Assembly (NCBI GenBank): GCA_001275005.1
Contig: JWZX01003226.1
Span: forward strand, 1 to 49,406
DNA from: Chrysochromulina tobinii
Taxonomy: Eukaryota; Haptophyta; Prymnesiales; Chrysochromulinaceae
Direction of reading: 5' to 3'
Length of the DNA stretch: 49,406 bases
Below, one piece after another: positions 48,193 to 49,406 of this stretch (its first letter is position 1; the number at the start of each line of letters is the position of its first letter). The position numbers and the translations under genes were made by a program. Below the pieces are notes generated by a model, which did not search any database, was not told where the DNA came from, and saw only the letters and a list, made by a program, of their open reading frames with translations.

Positions 48193-49026
48193 ATGAAGCG
48201 CGCCTATGGCTCTGACGAATACTGGATAGAGCGCTACGCGAAGCGTCAAGCCACGGACGATGAGACGAGCGAGTGGTTAATCGCGGCCGCGCAGCTCGGT
48301 CCGCTGCTCTCCAAGATGCTTCCGTGCGACGCAGCGGTCCTCGATGTTGGCTGTGGCAACTCGCCCCTTGTATTTGACTTGCTGCGCGACTCGATCCATG
48401 GCGAAAACGCCCGCGCCTTGGCGGTCGACATTGCGCCTGGTGCAATCCAAGCATTGACCGATGAGCAGCGCGCACGCATCCGCCGCGGGGAAGCGAGTGC
48501 GCGCCGAGCTGCGTTGCTTTGCGCGGATCTGACCCAGCCGCCAGCTGGGTGGCTCGACGAGAACCGCAGCGCATACGACGCGAGCATCGACAAGTCGACA
48601 ACCGATGGGATGCTGTGCGACACGCGGCGAGGCGCTCAACGCGTGCGTGCACTCTACGGGGTCGTCGGCGCCGTGCTTCGTCCGGCGGCGAAGGCTGTCA
48701 TCGTGTCGTGGCGGGCGCCAGAGGACGGGCTCGCCTGGTTGCTCGACGTGGTCCTTGATGGATTGCGCTCGGCAGAGACGCCGCATAGTGAGGTGTTCAG
48801 CTGGAGCCTGGACATTCATTCGATTTGCGTGGATGACGAGGAGGCCAGCGCTGATGCGCAAGCAAATGCGCCACCGCCACCGCACGTCTACCTTCTGAGC
48901 AGGCGGCCACGGCGCGTCTCGCGGCGGATTGCGGCCACGAGGAATGTGCCGACTGCAGCGGCTGCTGATGATACCCCTGATGAGCAGCCGACGCTTACTG
49001 TACGCCAGCATTGGCACACGGCCTGA
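48193..49026 (+). CDS. METTL13/EFM4-like class I SAM-dependent methyltransferase
   Basis: 277 residues, no intron, ATG at 48193. The N-terminal signature YGSDEYWIERYAKR with EWLIAAAQLGPLL is typical of the METTL13/EEF1AKMT/EFM4 group. Motif I is VLDVGCGNSPLV (49-60), with acidic residue D79 in AVDIAP. DASIDKSTTDGMLC (129-142) corresponds to the family's 'DKGTLDA' post-I motif. This clade methylates lysines or the N-terminus of translation elongation factor eEF1A in the cytosol. The exact target residue cannot be told. The C-terminal region (about 225-277) is unstructured and looks lineage-specific. Confidence 0.85.
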   Translation: MKRAYGSDEYWIERYAKRQATDDETSEWLIAAAQLGPLLSKMLPCDAAVLDVGCGNSPLVFDLLRDSIHGENARALAVDIAPGAIQALTDEQRARIRRGEASARRAALLCADLTQPPAGWLDENRSAYDASIDKSTTDGMLCDTRRGAQRVRALYGVVGAVLRPAAKAVIVSWRAPEDGLAWLLDVVLDGLRSAETPHSEVFSWSLDIHSICVDDEEASADAQANAPPPPHVYLLSRRPRRVSRRIAATRNVPTAAAADDTPDEQPTLTVRQHWHTA

Positions 49027-49406
49027 TCATTCGCGCACTTGTAAGGATACCAACCAAAGTAAGGTTACCTTGACACACATTTCGACCAGAGATTTGATAC
49101 GCGCGCGCTGCGGCGAACATGTCGAAACCGAAGAAACGCACCAAGAACGCGACCCGCCATGACGCATGACCAGGATATATCCAATCGATCCTCGATCCCG
49201 CGATAACATTCCGAGGGGAGCGGAGCCGTCCTTTGAGACGGTGGGGTGTCGGCACGGGCATGTGCGATGGGGTAGGCGCCAGAGAGGATGATGAAATATG
49301 CGAAGGTGCTTCTGAGAGCACGTGCATCTCGCCCGCGCGAACGCCCACGTCACTCCCAAAGTCGATCGCCAAAGAGGCGCCTGGAATTTGGACAGCTTCA
49401 GGTGCC
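48995..49406 (-). CDS. Possible C-terminal end of a minus-strand gene cut by the window edge
   Basis: An uninterrupted minus-strand frame enters from the right edge and stops at 48995. Its sequence (for example DFGSDVGVRAGEMHVLSEAP, GSRIDWIYPGHASWRVAFLV and RFFGFDMFAAARAYQISG) has a more coding-like composition than other shadows here. It has no recognisable domain and would overlap the end of the METTL13-like gene by about 30 bases. A GTAACC donor-like site at about 49068 means the real exon may end earlier. Confidence 0.35.
   Translation of the reverse strand, partial: APEAVQIPGASLAIDFGSDVGVRAGEMHVLSEAPSHISSSSLAPTPSHMPVPTPHRLKGRLRSPRNVIAGSRIDWIYPGHASWRVAFLVRFFGFDMFAAARAYQISGRNVCQGNLTLVGILTSARMIRPCANAGVQ

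Noticed and set aside
1-49406. Bacterial-style operon or phage region
   Set aside because: Spliceosomal-type introns, LHC, CFAP54, chromodomain and BRCT proteins show nuclear eukaryotic DNA.

Overview
The window looks like nuclear DNA of a photosynthetic, flagellated, GC-rich protist, most likely a haptophyte alga (Chrysochromulina/Prymnesium/Emiliania type). This is an inference. It rests on strong G/C third-position bias, genes on both strands with few introns of roughly 64-72 bases, a light-harvesting protein with red-lineage features, a full-length flagellar central-apparatus protein, and large secreted or membrane proteins with proline-rich linkers. There is no operon structure, no CRISPR array and no recognisable rRNA or tRNA gene. 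Most long antisense ORFs are shadows caused by base composition.

Layout. 1-1795 (-): the first 598 codons of MRE11, cut by the left edge. 2152-4785 (-): a TMCO4/DUF726 membrane protein with a UBA-like domain inserted in its hydrolase domain. 5446-6311 (-): an unrecognised, frame-interrupted gene. 6405/6677-11260 (+): a giant type I membrane protein with PAN, fibronectin III and C-type-lectin modules. 11704-12528 (-): a light-harvesting complex protein. 13185-14643 (-): a seven-repeat WD40 gene in which each internal repeat is exactly one 129-base exon. 15791-16177 (-): a small unknown protein divergent from CFAP54. 16447-25779 (+): CFAP54, about 3,086 residues, with one intron. 26103-28619 (+): a protein with Sfi1-like helical repeats and ankyrin repeats. 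28982-29479 (-): a small signal-peptide membrane protein. 29748-32456 (+): a class III cyclase fused to a voltage-sensor-like domain, four exons. 32736-34451 (-): a PhyH-type oxygenase. 35054-37924 (+): a SLOG-like plus double SLATT-like membrane protein. 38762-40609 (-): a GH5 exo-beta-1,3-glucanase. 41099-42631 (+): a tandem BRCT protein. 43411-45708 (-): a 2OG-oxygenase fused to a FAM173-like methyltransferase. 45967-47661 (+): a chromodomain/AT-hook protein. 48193-49026 (+): a METTL13-like methyltransferase. The right edge may carry the end of another minus-strand gene.

The genes do not form one pathway. Themes that recur are genome maintenance and chromatin (MRE11, BRCT, chromodomain), flagellar or microtubule structure (CFAP54, possibly its divergent neighbour and the Sfi1-like protein), and membrane sensing (voltage-sensor cyclase, SLOG-SLATT protein). 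The strongest leads are: MRE11 with reciprocally exchanged metal ligands and a third ligand replaced; two short introns, in different genes, each bounded by a 14- or 17-base direct repeat that carries the splice sites; a WD40 propeller built by tandem copying of an exon-plus-intron unit; and several unusual domain fusions.
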